In this document: one piece after another, positions 1 to 9,500 of the stretch
Layout of the letters: the number at the start of each line of letters is the position of its first letter
Position numbering within the stretch: the stretch's first letter is position 1
NCBI RefSeq assembly: GCF_036013645.1
Contig: NZ_CP107869.1
Coordinates: 4,030,001 to 4,094,000, forward strand
Length of the DNA: 64,000 nt
Direction: 5' to 3'
Origin: Streptomyces sp. NBC_00490
GTDB taxonomy: Bacteria > Actinomycetota > Actinomycetes > Streptomycetales > Streptomycetaceae
Position numbers and translations under genes: made by a program
Notes under the pieces: generated by a model
Seen by the model: only the letters and a program-made list of their open reading frames with translations
Told to the model about the DNA's origin: nothing
The model's database searches: none

Positions 1-726
1 GATGCCGATGCTCAACAGGGTCATGTGCATGGTGAGCACGGCGTTGATCCCGGTGAACGACAGGAACGATCCGTCGCGCAGCACGCTCATCGAGAACCGG
101 CGGCGCAGGCTCTTCGCCGGCGCGCTGAGCACCGGCAGCCGGGAGGCCAGGGTCGCGAGCACGGCGAACGAGACGGCGTTGAGCAGCAGGATCCCGGCGT
201 ATCCCGCCCGGTTGTCGATGAGCAGCCCGATCCCGCCGAGCAGGGCGCCGACGGTGAAGCCGACGTTGCGCAGGGCCCGCAGGACCGCGACCACCCTGAC
301 CCGGTCGTCGGCCTCCGTCGCCTGGCCGACCAGGGCCTGTTCCATCGGTGCCGCCGCCTTGTCGACCAGGCCGAGCAGACACACCACGGTGAGGAACTGC
401 CACAGGTTCTGGACGAAGGGGTACACCACGAAGCAGGCGCACCGCCACAGGCTCACCCCGACCAGGACCTTCTTCGGACCGATCCGGTCGGCGAGGATGC
501 CGATCGGGATGGCCGTGGCCAGGGCGATGGCGGCGGACAGGGTCAGGCCCAGACCGAGCTTGCCCTCCGACAGGCCGACGGACCGGGTGATGAAGGGCAC
601 CGAGACGGCCAGGAAGGCGCCGGTGCCGACGGCGTCGATCATCGCCATCACGGCCAGCCGCAGGCCGACCGCGCCGCCGGGGACGGACCCCCGCCAGCCT
701 CGGACGCGCTGCCACAGATCAGACAT
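1..726 (-). CDS. MFS transporter, C-terminus cut by window edge
   Basis: This is the N-terminal 242 residues of a major facilitator superfamily transporter; the gene runs off the left edge. The visible part has about six hydrophobic segments and the loop 2-3 signature GILADRIGPKKVL near residue 80, as in drug-efflux MFS proteins. The ATG at 724-726 lies 10 bp after the stop of the preceding ATP-grasp gene, so it should be translated from the same mRNA as the last visible gene of the biosynthetic operon. Export of the operon's product, or self-resistance, is an inference from position. The substrate cannot be read from the sequence. Confidence 0.85.
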   Translation of the reverse strand, partial: MSDLWQRVRGWRGSVPGGAVGLRLAVMAMIDAVGTGAFLAVSVPFITRSVGLSEGKLGLGLTLSAAIALATAIPIGILADRIGPKKVLVGVSLWRCACFVVYPFVQNLWQFLTVVCLLGLVDKAAAPMEQALVGQATEADDRVRVVAVLRALRNVGFTVGALLGGIGLLIDNRAGYAGILLLNAVSFAVLATLASRLPVLSAPAKSLRRRFSMSVLRDGSFLSFTGINAVLTMHMTLLSIGI

Positions 727-735
727 GTGCCGTCC

Positions 736-2022
736 TCATTCGGTCGTGATGCGGACGGCGGCGTCCGCGTCGAGTACGCGCCGGAGCGTGGTGTCGGCGT
801 CCGGCCCGGTGGCGATGACATGCCCGGCGCGGTCCCAGGAGGACGCCCACGGCCGGACCTCGTCGCCCGCCGCGACGTCCACCTCCACGACCCGGACCCC
901 GGGCAGTTCCTGTGCCTCGGCCACGCCGGAGACCTCCGTCACGGTGCCGGGCCCGGCGGCCAGGAACCGGATGGCCGAGGTCTGCTCGGCCGACCGGGGC
1001 AGCGTGACCGGGCGGCCGGCGAGCAGGTCGATCAGGGTCAGCCTGATCCGGGTGCCGTAGGCCAGGTCGTTGAGGTCGATCAGATAGTCGCCGGGGCAGC
1101 GGCCGGCGCATTCGACCAGCGTCGGACCGGAGTCGGTGAGAATCCACTCGGCGTGCAGGATGCCCGTCCGGTAGCCGGTGGCGTCGACCAGGGCCCGCAT
1201 GGCCGCCCCGAACGCGTGCTGGGTGTCCTCGTCCAGCGGGGCGGGCAGCAGATGACCGAGTTCCACCGGGTACGGCCCGGGGATCACGGTCTTGGCCGTG
1301 ACGTTCTGGAAGATGATCTCGCCCTGCCGCACCAGCGCCTCGACGCTGAACTCGGGCCCCTGAAGGCGTTCCTCGGCGAGGAACCGCCACGCCAGCTCCC
1401 GGTCGGGCACCTGCTCGTACTCGGCCGCGGACGAGGTCCGCTCCCATGCGCGCGCCGCCGAGGCCGCGTCGACCGAGTCCAGCAGCTGCACGCCGACGCT
1501 CGCCTGCCGGTTCGCCGGCTTGACCACCACGGGACCGTCACCGGCGAAGTCGAGGATGTCCTCGGGCCCGAACACCTCGCGCCAGCGCGGATTGCGCACG
1601 CCGGCGGCACCGGTGACCTCGCGCAGCCGGACCTTGTCCCGCAGCGCCTGCGCGGCCGCTTCGGTCGCGCCCGGCAGCCCGAGCTTCTCGGCCAGCGCGG
1701 CCGTCGCCGGCACCGCGTACTCCAGGCCCGGGACGACCGCGGCCACGGGGCGCACGGCCGTCAGTTCGGCCGCCAGGTCGAGGGCTCCGGTCGACTGCTG
1801 GTAGCTGGCCGGCACGATGCGGTCCAGGCAGTCGAAGCGGGCCGCCGCGTCCGACAGTTCCCGCTTGCGGATGATGTCGGGTTCCTCGATCACCACGACG
1901 GACCCGCTGGGCACGCTCGCGTCGATCGCGCGCAGGTAGGCCGCGTTGTAGCCGACAAACACCACCTGCGCGTCGGGGGCGGGGGTGGTCATGGGGACCT
2001 CCGGGTTGCTGGTTCGGACCAC
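736..2022 (-). CDS. ATP-grasp amino-acid ligase (LAL-type)
   Basis: A 428-residue ATP-grasp protein. Proteins of this family activate a carboxylate as acylphosphate and join it to an amine. The ATP-binding lysine region PVVVKPANRQASVG, the central strand FSVEALVRQGEI and the metal-binding segment LVECAGRCPGDYLIDL are all present. The last 80 residues (ending RAGHVIATG...) resemble the LAL_C2 domain of L-amino-acid ligases. The N-terminus has a Rossmann-like pre-ATP-grasp fold with VVFVGYNAAYLRAI. It is fifth of six genes in the operon, 49 bp after another ATP-grasp gene. A dipeptide- or amide-forming role in a small natural product fits; the substrates are unknown. Confidence 0.85.
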   Translation of the reverse strand: MVRTSNPEVPMTTPAPDAQVVFVGYNAAYLRAIDASVPSGSVVVIEEPDIIRKRELSDAAARFDCLDRIVPASYQQSTGALDLAAELTAVRPVAAVVPGLEYAVPATAALAEKLGLPGATEAAAQALRDKVRLREVTGAAGVRNPRWREVFGPEDILDFAGDGPVVVKPANRQASVGVQLLDSVDAASAARAWERTSSAAEYEQVPDRELAWRFLAEERLQGPEFSVEALVRQGEIIFQNVTAKTVIPGPYPVELGHLLPAPLDEDTQHAFGAAMRALVDATGYRTGILHAEWILTDSGPTLVECAGRCPGDYLIDLNDLAYGTRIRLTLIDLLAGRPVTLPRSAEQTSAIRFLAAGPGTVTEVSGVAEAQELPGVRVVEVDVAAGDEVRPWASSWDRAGHVIATGPDADTTLRRVLDADAAVRITTE

Positions 2023-2071
2023 TGCATGGCCGCTGCCTTTCTGGGGTGGGGGGAGTCGTGAGCGACGGCGC

Positions 2072-3337
2072 TCATACGGCCGCCCCGAGCGCTCCGGCGT
2101 GGTCCGCTCGTACGGGTGTGCCGTCGATGACGACCTCGAGAGCGGCGAGCACCTCGGCGCACCGTCGGCGGGCCTCGTCGGGCGAGGCGCCGGAGACGAT
2201 GACGTGTCCGTGCCGGCTCTTGGAGTCGCGGACCTCGGTCACGGTGTCGCCGGGGTGCAGCTTGAGGCTCAGCTCGTCGACGTGGTCGAGCCCGGCGGCC
2301 TTCTCCAGACCGCGGATCTCGTCGACGTGGCCCGGCGGGAAGGCGAAGAACCGGACGATGGCCGTCGCGGTCGCCTCGGCGGGCCTGGCCGGGGTGCCCG
2401 CCAGGCTCGCGAAGATCGCCTGTTCGATGTCGAGGCCGGTGGCCAGCTGGACGAGGCGGGGGATGCGGTCCCCGCCGAGCCGGGCCTGCGACTCGACGAT
2501 GCGGGGGCCGGCCGCGGTCCAGATCACCTCGGTGTGCGCGGGCCCGAACCGGTACCCGCACGCGGTGAGCAGTTCGGTCGTCAGGTCCTCGACGGCCTGC
2601 CGGCGCTCCGGGGGCAGGGGCGCCGGATGGACGTGCCCCGCCTCCACGAACAGCGGCGGCGCGCCGAGCAGTTTCTCGGTGATCCCGACGATCCGGTGCT
2701 CGCCGTCCCGGCTCAGTGTCTCCACGCTGTACTCGGGACCGCGCAGATACTCCTCGACCAGGAACGGACCGTCGTAGTCGTACTGCTCGACGAGTGCCGT
2801 CCAGACCGCGAGGTCCGCCTCCTCCTGCCACAGGAACACGCCCCGGCTGCCGGCCAGTGCGGTCGGCTTGACCACGGCCGGGCGGCCGATGCGGCGGACC
2901 GCGTCCGGCACCTCGCGCCGGGTCGCCACCGCCTCGAAGGTCACGGGGGACAGTCCGCGTGCGGCGAGCAGGTCCCGCATGGCGTGCTTGTCGGTGAGGA
3001 ACCGGACGGCCTCGGCCGGGTTGACCTCGACGTGGAGTTCCTCGGCCACCTCGTAGGCGGCGGCCATCGTCTCCTCGCGGCCGATGTGGTAGATCACCGA
3101 GGCGCGGTGCTCCTTCGCCACCTCGCGGATGGTGCGGCGCAGCAGTTCCTCGTCCCGGAAGTCGGCCGTGACGAACACGTCCGCCAGGGCGCGTACGTCG
3201 TCCAGGTACTCGGGCGTCTGCAGCCGCGGGTCCCAGATCGCGCCGACCCAGAACCCCTCGTCCTGTGCCTTGCGGACGAACTGGCGGTACGGCATCACCA
3301 TCAGCAGGCGGGGCCGGTCGTCCACGGGCGCCGTCAC
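2072..3337 (-). CDS. ATP-grasp amino-acid ligase (LAL-type)
   Basis: A 421-residue second stand-alone ATP-grasp ligase. Visible motifs are RPAVVKPTALAGSRGVFLW (ATP-binding lysine), GPEYSVETLSRDGEHRIVG and RIVESQARLGGDRIPRL, where Glu and Arg of the last motif would bind metal and phosphate. An LAL_C2-like C-terminal domain follows (SRHGHVIVSG...). Its ATG overlaps the stop of the upstream ATP-grasp/CysK fusion by 4 bp, indicating translational coupling. It is clearly diverged from its two ATP-grasp neighbours, so three different ligation or activation steps are more likely than simple redundancy. Substrates are unknown. Confidence 0.85.
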   Translation of the reverse strand: MTAPVDDRPRLLMVMPYRQFVRKAQDEGFWVGAIWDPRLQTPEYLDDVRALADVFVTADFRDEELLRRTIREVAKEHRASVIYHIGREETMAAAYEVAEELHVEVNPAEAVRFLTDKHAMRDLLAARGLSPVTFEAVATRREVPDAVRRIGRPAVVKPTALAGSRGVFLWQEEADLAVWTALVEQYDYDGPFLVEEYLRGPEYSVETLSRDGEHRIVGITEKLLGAPPLFVEAGHVHPAPLPPERRQAVEDLTTELLTACGYRFGPAHTEVIWTAAGPRIVESQARLGGDRIPRLVQLATGLDIEQAIFASLAGTPARPAEATATAIVRFFAFPPGHVDEIRGLEKAAGLDHVDELSLKLHPGDTVTEVRDSKSRHGHVIVSGASPDEARRRCAEVLAALEVVIDGTPVRADHAGALGAAV

Positions 3338-5559
3338 CGGGTGCCCCCGGCCGCCTGCTCCTCGGCGACGCGGCCGAGCAGGCTCAGATAGCGCTCGCCG
3401 GTGTCGGGGAGCAGGGTCACGATGCGCTTGCCCCGGTTCTCGGGACGGGCGGCCACGACACCGCAGGCGTGGACGACCGCGCCGGAGGAGACGCCGACGG
3501 TGAGGCCGGCCTGCACGGCGAGCCGCCGGGTGGTGTCGAGGGCGTCGGCGTCGGCGACCGCGATCACCTCGTCGATGAGTTCGCGTTCCGTGGTGGGTGC
3601 GATGAAGCCGCCGTTGAAGCCGGGGATGGTGTGCGTGCCGGGCTCCCCGCCGGACAGCAGCGGCGAGCCGGCCGGCTCGACGGCGACGATCCGGACGTCG
3701 GGGTTGCGCTCCAGCAGGTAGCGTCCCGCGCCGCTGAGGGTGCCGCCGGTGCCCACTCCGCAGACGAAGACGTCGATCCGGCCCTCGGCGTCGGCCCAGA
3801 TCTCCGGGCCGGTCGACTCGTAGTGCGCCCGGGTGTTGTCGGGGTTGTCGTGCTGGCAGCAGAACCAGGAGCCGGGGGTCTGGTCGTGGAGTTCCCCGGC
3901 CTTGTCGACGGCCGCCTGGTAGCCGCCGGTGTGCGGGGTGCGCACCACCTCGGCGCCGAGCGACCGGAGCATGGCGACGCGCTCCTGGGTCGCGTTGTCG
4001 GGCAGCACGATGACGCAGCGGTAGCCGCGGGCGGCGGCGAGGGCGGCCAGCGAGATGCCGGTGTTGCCGGACGTCGCCTCGATCACGGTGCCGTTGCCGG
4101 GGGTGAGCAGTCCGCGCTCCTCGGCGCCGCGCAGCATCGACAGCGCGGCCCGGTCCTTGCTGCTGGACCAGGGGTTGAACAGCTCCAGCTTCGCCAGGAC
4201 CTCGGTCCCGGCCGGGACCCCGGCCAGGACGCGGTCCACGGGGAGCCGGAGCAGCGGGGTGCGGCCGATCAGGTCGACGAGGGAGTCGGCGACCGGGCGG
4301 GCGGTGACCGGCTCGGTCCTGATGTCGATCTCCTTGACGGCGGCCTCGGCGGTCCGCGCCGCGAGCTGGGCGGTCTCGGCGATCACGAGGACATGGCCGG
4401 CGCGGTCGCCGTTGCGGCGCGGCTCGCGCAGCACGGCGCCGGGCTTCGGCTTGACGACGACCTCCTCCACGCCGGGCAGCGCGGCGGCGCGCTCCTGGCC
4501 GGAGACCGACACCACCCGGCCCGGCCGGGCGATCAGGTAGCGGATGGCGGCGCCGGCGACGGGGTGCTCGGGCACGACCCGGGCCGGCAGCGGCTGACCG
4601 AGGTACTGCCGGGCCACCAGCTCCAGGGACTTGATGCCGAGGGCGCGGTCGGCCAGGTAGGTGATCTTGCCGCCGGCGGGCCGGGGGTTGATCTCGATGA
4701 GCTTGGGCCCCGCCTCCGTGACCTTGATCTCGACGTGGGCCATGCCCAGGTCGAACCCGCAGGCGCGCAGCGACTCCACGGCCAGGTCGCCGATGGCGGC
4801 CACCAGCTTGTCGGGCAGGCTGGAGGGGAAGCTGTGGGCCAGTTCGACGAAGTAGCCCTGGCCGATGACCGACTTGTCGGTGACGCCGAGGACCTCGTAC
4901 CGGTCGCCGTCGGCGAGCACCTCGACGCTGACCTCGGGGCCGGTCAGGTACTCCTCGACCATCAGCTCGTGATAGCGGCTCTGGCCGCGGGTGTTCTCCA
5001 CGCGGGAGCGGATCAGCTCGACGTGTTCGGCGGCCTGCTCGGCGGTCTCCACCAGCCGGACGTCGGCGCTGGAGGTTTCGTCGGCCGGCTTGACCACGCA
5101 GGGCAGGCCGATCTCGGCCGCGGCGGCCGCCGCCTCGGCGGGGGTCTGCACGGTGCGGAACGCCGGTATCGCGACGCCGAGTTCGGCGCAGCGCCGGCGC
5201 ATCAGCGCCTTGTTGCGGGCCGTGGCGACGCCGTCGACGCTGACGGTGGGGAGCCCGAGGTGGACGGCGACCTCGGCGGCCACGACCACGTCGTACTCGG
5301 CCAGGGTCAGGAACGCGTCGAAGGGGTGCTCGGCACCGGCCCGGTGCACGTGCGGCAGGAGTTCCTCGAGGATGTTCGTCTCGCAGTGGACGATCTCGTC
5401 GACGTACTTCTCGAAGTAGGCCGGGCCGCCCGGTACTTCGAGGTAGCGGTCCAGGTCTCGGGTGAAGAACGTCACCCGGCAGTCGAGTTCCTTGATGATC
5501 TGCAGGCCCTCGAAGCCGGAACCGGAGAGGTTGCTCTCCAGTACACCGACGTGAGTCAT
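3334..5559 (-). CDS. ATP-grasp ligase fused to cysteine-synthase-like PLP enzyme
   Basis: A 741-residue two-domain protein. Residues 1 to about 405 are an ATP-grasp ligase (LPCVVKPADETSSADVRL, GPEVSVEVLADGDRYEVLG, LIEINPRPAGGKITYL) with an LAL_C2-like end. From about 410 to 740 it is a complete fold-type II PLP enzyme of the CysK/CBS family: IGRTPLLRL, Schiff-base Lys468 in NPWSSSKDRAAL, TSGNTG, the phosphate loop GVGTGGTLSG, TGPEIW and SSGA. CysK-like enzymes replace the acetyl group of O-acetylserine with a nucleophile. The neighbouring serine acetyltransferase gene would supply that substrate. I infer that the PLP domain makes a beta-substituted alanine and the ATP-grasp domain condenses it. 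The gene starts 97 bp after the acetyltransferase gene and overlaps the next gene by 4 bp. Confidence 0.88.
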   Translation of the reverse strand: MTHVGVLESNLSGSGFEGLQIIKELDCRVTFFTRDLDRYLEVPGGPAYFEKYVDEIVHCETNILEELLPHVHRAGAEHPFDAFLTLAEYDVVVAAEVAVHLGLPTVSVDGVATARNKALMRRRCAELGVAIPAFRTVQTPAEAAAAAAEIGLPCVVKPADETSSADVRLVETAEQAAEHVELIRSRVENTRGQSRYHELMVEEYLTGPEVSVEVLADGDRYEVLGVTDKSVIGQGYFVELAHSFPSSLPDKLVAAIGDLAVESLRACGFDLGMAHVEIKVTEAGPKLIEINPRPAGGKITYLADRALGIKSLELVARQYLGQPLPARVVPEHPVAGAAIRYLIARPGRVVSVSGQERAAALPGVEEVVVKPKPGAVLREPRRNGDRAGHVLVIAETAQLAARTAEAAVKEIDIRTEPVTARPVADSLVDLIGRTPLLRLPVDRVLAGVPAGTEVLAKLELFNPWSSSKDRAALSMLRGAEERGLLTPGNGTVIEATSGNTGISLAALAAARGYRCVIVLPDNATQERVAMLRSLGAEVVRTPHTGGYQAAVDKAGELHDQTPGSWFCCQHDNPDNTRAHYESTGPEIWADAEGRIDVFVCGVGTGGTLSGAGRYLLERNPDVRIVAVEPAGSPLLSGGEPGTHTIPGFNGGFIAPTTERELIDEVIAVADADALDTTRRLAVQAGLTVGVSSGAVVHACGVVAARPENRGKRIVTLLPDTGERYLSLLGRVAEEQAAGGTR

Positions 5560-5656
5560 CTGTGCCTCCGATGGCGTACCGACACGTGGTCGGGTTGAGA
5601 TGCGGCGAACGTTGCGGGGTACTGCGACGAACGGGGTGGGGCCGGTGATCCGGGCG

Positions 5657-6265
5657 TCACCAGCACCCGGAGGTGGCCAGGGCGCGCAGCAGCTGGTCGG
5701 CGTCCTCGCGGTCCGCGGCCGAGGGCCGGGACACGATCTCGGCGGCGGGGGCCATCACGCGGGCCTTCGGGGGCACGTCGCCCAGGACGAGCGCCCCGGC
5801 GCCGATCAGCGCGTCGTGGCCGACGGTGACCGGGCCGAGCACGATGGCGTTGGTGCCGAGGACCACGCGGTCGCCGACGACGGGGTGGCGGCGGGCGCCG
5901 GGTTCGCGCCGTCCGTCCTTCCACCAGCCGACGGCGCCGAGGGTGACCTGGTGGAAGATCGTGACGTCGTCGCCGACCTCGGCGGTCTCCCCGATGACCA
6001 CGGCGGCCCCGTGGTCGATGAAGACGCGCCGGCCGAGCCGGGCGCCCGGGTGGATCTCGATGCCACCGGTGAAGGCGCGTGCCAGGTAGGCGAGAAGCCG
6101 GGCGGTCTGCCGGTGCCCACGGGTGAACAGGACGTGGGCCACGCGGTGGGTCCACACCGCGGGCAGCGCGGGGTGCAGCAGGGCCTCCGCGCGGGTGCGG
6201 ATCGACGGGTCTCGCGCGACGATCACGGAGAGGTCCTCCCTCATCCTGGTGATCACTGTGCGCAT
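5657..6265 (-). CDS. Serine O-acetyltransferase
   Basis: A 202-residue left-handed beta-helix acetyltransferase of the CysE/EpsC type. An N-terminal alpha-helical part with DPSIRTRAEALLHPALPAVW is followed by hexapeptide repeats containing GIEIHPGARLG, the active-site region FIDHGAAVVIGE and VTIFHQVTLG. It transfers acetyl from acetyl-CoA to L-serine, giving O-acetylserine. A second copy of a primary-metabolism enzyme inside a biosynthetic operon, just upstream of a CysK-like fusion, points to dedicated O-acetylserine supply. It lies 78 bp after the NRPS stop. It is shorter than E. coli CysE (about 270 residues), as is usual for bacterial EpsC-like forms. Confidence 0.88.
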   Translation of the reverse strand: MRTVITRMREDLSVIVARDPSIRTRAEALLHPALPAVWTHRVAHVLFTRGHRQTARLLAYLARAFTGGIEIHPGARLGRRVFIDHGAAVVIGETAEVGDDVTIFHQVTLGAVGWWKDGRREPGARRHPVVGDRVVLGTNAIVLGPVTVGHDALIGAGALVLGDVPPKARVMAPAAEIVSRPSAADREDADQLLRALATSGCW

Positions 6266-6343
6266 CGCGGTCCTCCGTGGTTCATGTCCTGAGGTGGTTC
6301 ATGTCCTGGTGGGGGTGGGCAGTGTCGGATCCGGGCGCCCGGC

Positions 6344-6568
6344 TCAGTAGTTGGGGGCCTTGACCAGGTTTCCGGCGCCGTTCTTGATCTCCGGGACGTA
6401 CACCCGCTCGTTCCAGACGTCCTGGGCCACCGGTTCGAGGGCGATCGAGACCGCGCCCTCGTCGACCGCGAAGGCCGTCCGGACGGCACTGGTGATCGCG
6501 TCGACCAGAGCGGTGACCTGTTCGGCCTCGAGGTTGTTGGGGAAATGCTTGATGCTGACGTGCGGCAC
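6344..6568 (-). other. Possible internally started free tautomerase (74 aa)
   Basis: In-frame GTG at 6568 inside the NRPS gene, followed directly by a Pro codon and the tautomerase domain. AGAAAGG lies about 8 bp upstream and could serve as a ribosome binding site. Tautomerases of this superfamily use an N-terminal proline exposed after removal of fMet. In the full-length NRPS that proline is internal, so only an independently started or cleaved product would have the classical catalytic amine. This is inference from sequence layout, not evidence of expression. Confidence 0.35.
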
Positions 6569-9500
6569 TCCGGTGACCTTTCTGGTGAGTCGTGCGGCCT
6601 TTATGGCGCCGACGAGTTCGTCTATTCCGTTCGCGCGCAGCAACTCGTAATGATCGGCTTCGAGTCGGTGGAGCGCGGGAGGTGTGGTGGTGAGCGCTTC
6701 ACCGGAGTCGATGAACGATTCCTGGTCGCCGGTCGCCCTGAATACCGTGACCGGCGCGGCGATGGTGCGCTCGGCGAGTTCGTGGGGGTCGTACTCGAAG
6801 AGGAATGTCCGCCGCACCACGCCGACGATCCTGCGTACCCATTCACGGTCCAGGTGCTCGAACCGGTCGCTGACGAAGGCGACGAAGGATTCCTCGTCGT
6901 GTGTCGCGGCAAGGCATTCCTCGACCGCCGACTTCTCCAGGTTTCCGGCGAACACCGAATACAGGATGGAGACGAAGGTGGAGTCGTCGAAGCCGGTCGA
7001 GGTCCGGCCGGCCACGTCACCGAGGAATTCCACGGGCGGTTTTCCGGGCGCGATGAGGATTACCTCGTCGACCTGCTCGCCGGCCTGCTCCAGCTGGTGG
7101 GCGGCCTCGAAGGCGAGCCGGGCCCCGAAGGAGTAGCCCCACAGGGTGTACGGGCCGGCTGGCTGGACCTGCCGGACGAGTTCGAGGTCCTGGGCGACCA
7201 TCTCGGCGAACGTCTCGTATGGGGTCTCGTCCGCGTTGATGCCGTAGGACTGGACGCCGAGGAACGGCCGGTCAAGGTCGAGGCGGCCTGCCAGCAGCCG
7301 CAGGCTCATCGGGTAGCCGCCGAGACCGGGCCAGCAGAAGATGGGCCGACGGCCGTCCGCGGCGCGCAACCGCACCAGCCGGGAGGCCGCGGTGGCGGGC
7401 TCGCGGTCGACCCGCCGGGCCAGTTCGGCGATGGTCGGCGCGTCGAACAGCACCTGGAGCGGCAGGGCGGCGCCCAGCTCCTGGTTGATGCGGTTGACCA
7501 GGGAGACCGCGGTCAGCGAATGGCCGCCGGAGGCGAAGAAGTTGTCGCGGATGGAGACGCGCTCCTGCTTCAGCACCTTCGCCCATAGGGCGGCGATGGC
7601 CTCCTCGGTGGGGGTGCGCGGCGGGACGACGGGCGCCTCGGTGTCGTCGACGGCGGCCTTGTCGAGCTCGCGCAGGGCCTGGTGGTCGACCTTGCCGTTG
7701 GGGGTGAGCGGGAAGGCGTCGAGGACGGTGACCCGGTTGGGCACCATGTACGGCGGCAGGGCCGCTGCGAGGTTGTCCTTGATGATCTCGGCGGGACCCC
7801 GCATGTGCACGGAGTCCTCCTTCATGCCCTCGCTGAGCCGCTGCTGGGCGCTGATGCGGCCGCCGACGGCGAAGTAGGACGCGGTGTCCGGGCCGAGGCC
7901 GACGAGGTCCGCGATGCGCCGGGCCGAGGGCAGCGGGTTGCCGGTCTCGGAGCTGTACCCGGAGGACATCAGCCCGAGGTCCAGACCGTTCATCTGGAGG
8001 CGCTGGAGCTCCCGGCCGAGGTCGACGTAGCGCTGCCATGCCTCGGGCGCACTGCCGATCAGGCTGACCCCGAAGCTCGAACGCGCGTAGACCTCCTGGT
8101 TGATGGCGATGACATCCTGTTTGCGGACCAACTCGTCGCACACCCGCACCAGTTCGCCGGCGTGGTAGCGGTACTGGCCGTCGGCCAGGTCGGCGATGCG
8201 GCCCGGGTGGGCCTGCACATACAGGTCGACCGCGGCCGGCTCGGCCTCGGTGGCGGCCGTGCCGATGTCGTACGAGGCCAGGTAGTAGTCCTCGTCCGGG
8301 CAGCGCAGGACGTCCTTGACCGCCGGCTCCGCCGGGCGCGCGGCGATGCGCAGCCCGTAGGCGGGCAGGACGTGGTCGAAGAGGCCGACCATGTGACCGG
8401 CTTCGAACTGGAGGACTTCCTGGATGTTGTTGCGGTAGACGGGCTCGATGGCCGAGCGGCGCCCGATGAAGTGGGCCCGCAGCCGCGGCTCCCCGGCGGG
8501 GGCCGGGCCGATCAGTGTGAGCCGGTGTTCGACCGGGTGGTAGTAGTAGTGGCCCGCCTCCAGGCCCGCGATGCCGGACAGCTCCAGGTAGAGCTGGGTG
8601 GCGTACAGGGATCCGGGTGAGGCGTAGCCGTACTTGGCCAGCAGCCGCTCGCCGCTGGTGAACCGGCCGAACCAGCGCAGCAGCGTGCCGAGTTCGGTCA
8701 GGGTCAGGGTGTCGGGGTCCCGGGGCGCGGCTACTTGGTCTGTCGCGGGGGCGAGCAGGCGCAGGAGGTCCTGCCGGGTGACGTCGCCGCCCTCGTAGAA
8801 GCGGTACGTCTTGCGGGCGAAGACCGTCCGCCGCTGATCCGGCGTCGCGGCGCGTCCGGGCAGCTCGACGAACGGCAGGCCGTGCTCCTGGCGGACGCCC
8901 AGACCGGCGAGCTGGGCCTTGAGCTGGAGCTTGCTCTGCTTGGACTGGTGGTGGGCGCCGTGGTTGCCCTGGTCCATGACCGCGGCCCGGTGCGGGTCGA
9001 GTTCGACGAAGGCGATGAGGTTGGCGCCGACCCGCGTGTCGTCGCGGACCACGACCGCGGCCCGCTTGACCCAGTCGTGCTTCTCGATGGACACCTTGAT
9101 CTCGTCCAGCTCGACCCGGAAGCCGCGCAGTTTGACCTGGCTGTCGGTGCGGCCGAGGAACTGCACGGTCCCGTCGTCGTTCCAGCGGGTCAGATCGCCG
9201 GTGCGGTAGAGGCGGGCGGAGTCCGGGTCGGTGGCGAACGGGTTGGGGAGGAACCGTTCGGCGGTCATGTCGGGGTTGTTGAGATAGCCCCGTGCCAACT
9301 GCCGCCCGGCTATGTGGAGTTCACCGGACTCGCCCGGCGCGACCGGTCGCCCGGCGGGGTCGAGGATGTGGAAGCTCATGCCGTGCACGGGCCGGCCGAT
9401 GGCGATGTGGTCCGGGCCGTGCTGGACGGTTGCGCGGTCCACGGTGAGGGACGAGGCGTTGATCGTGGTCTCGCTGGGGCCGTAGAGGTTGACCAGTTCG

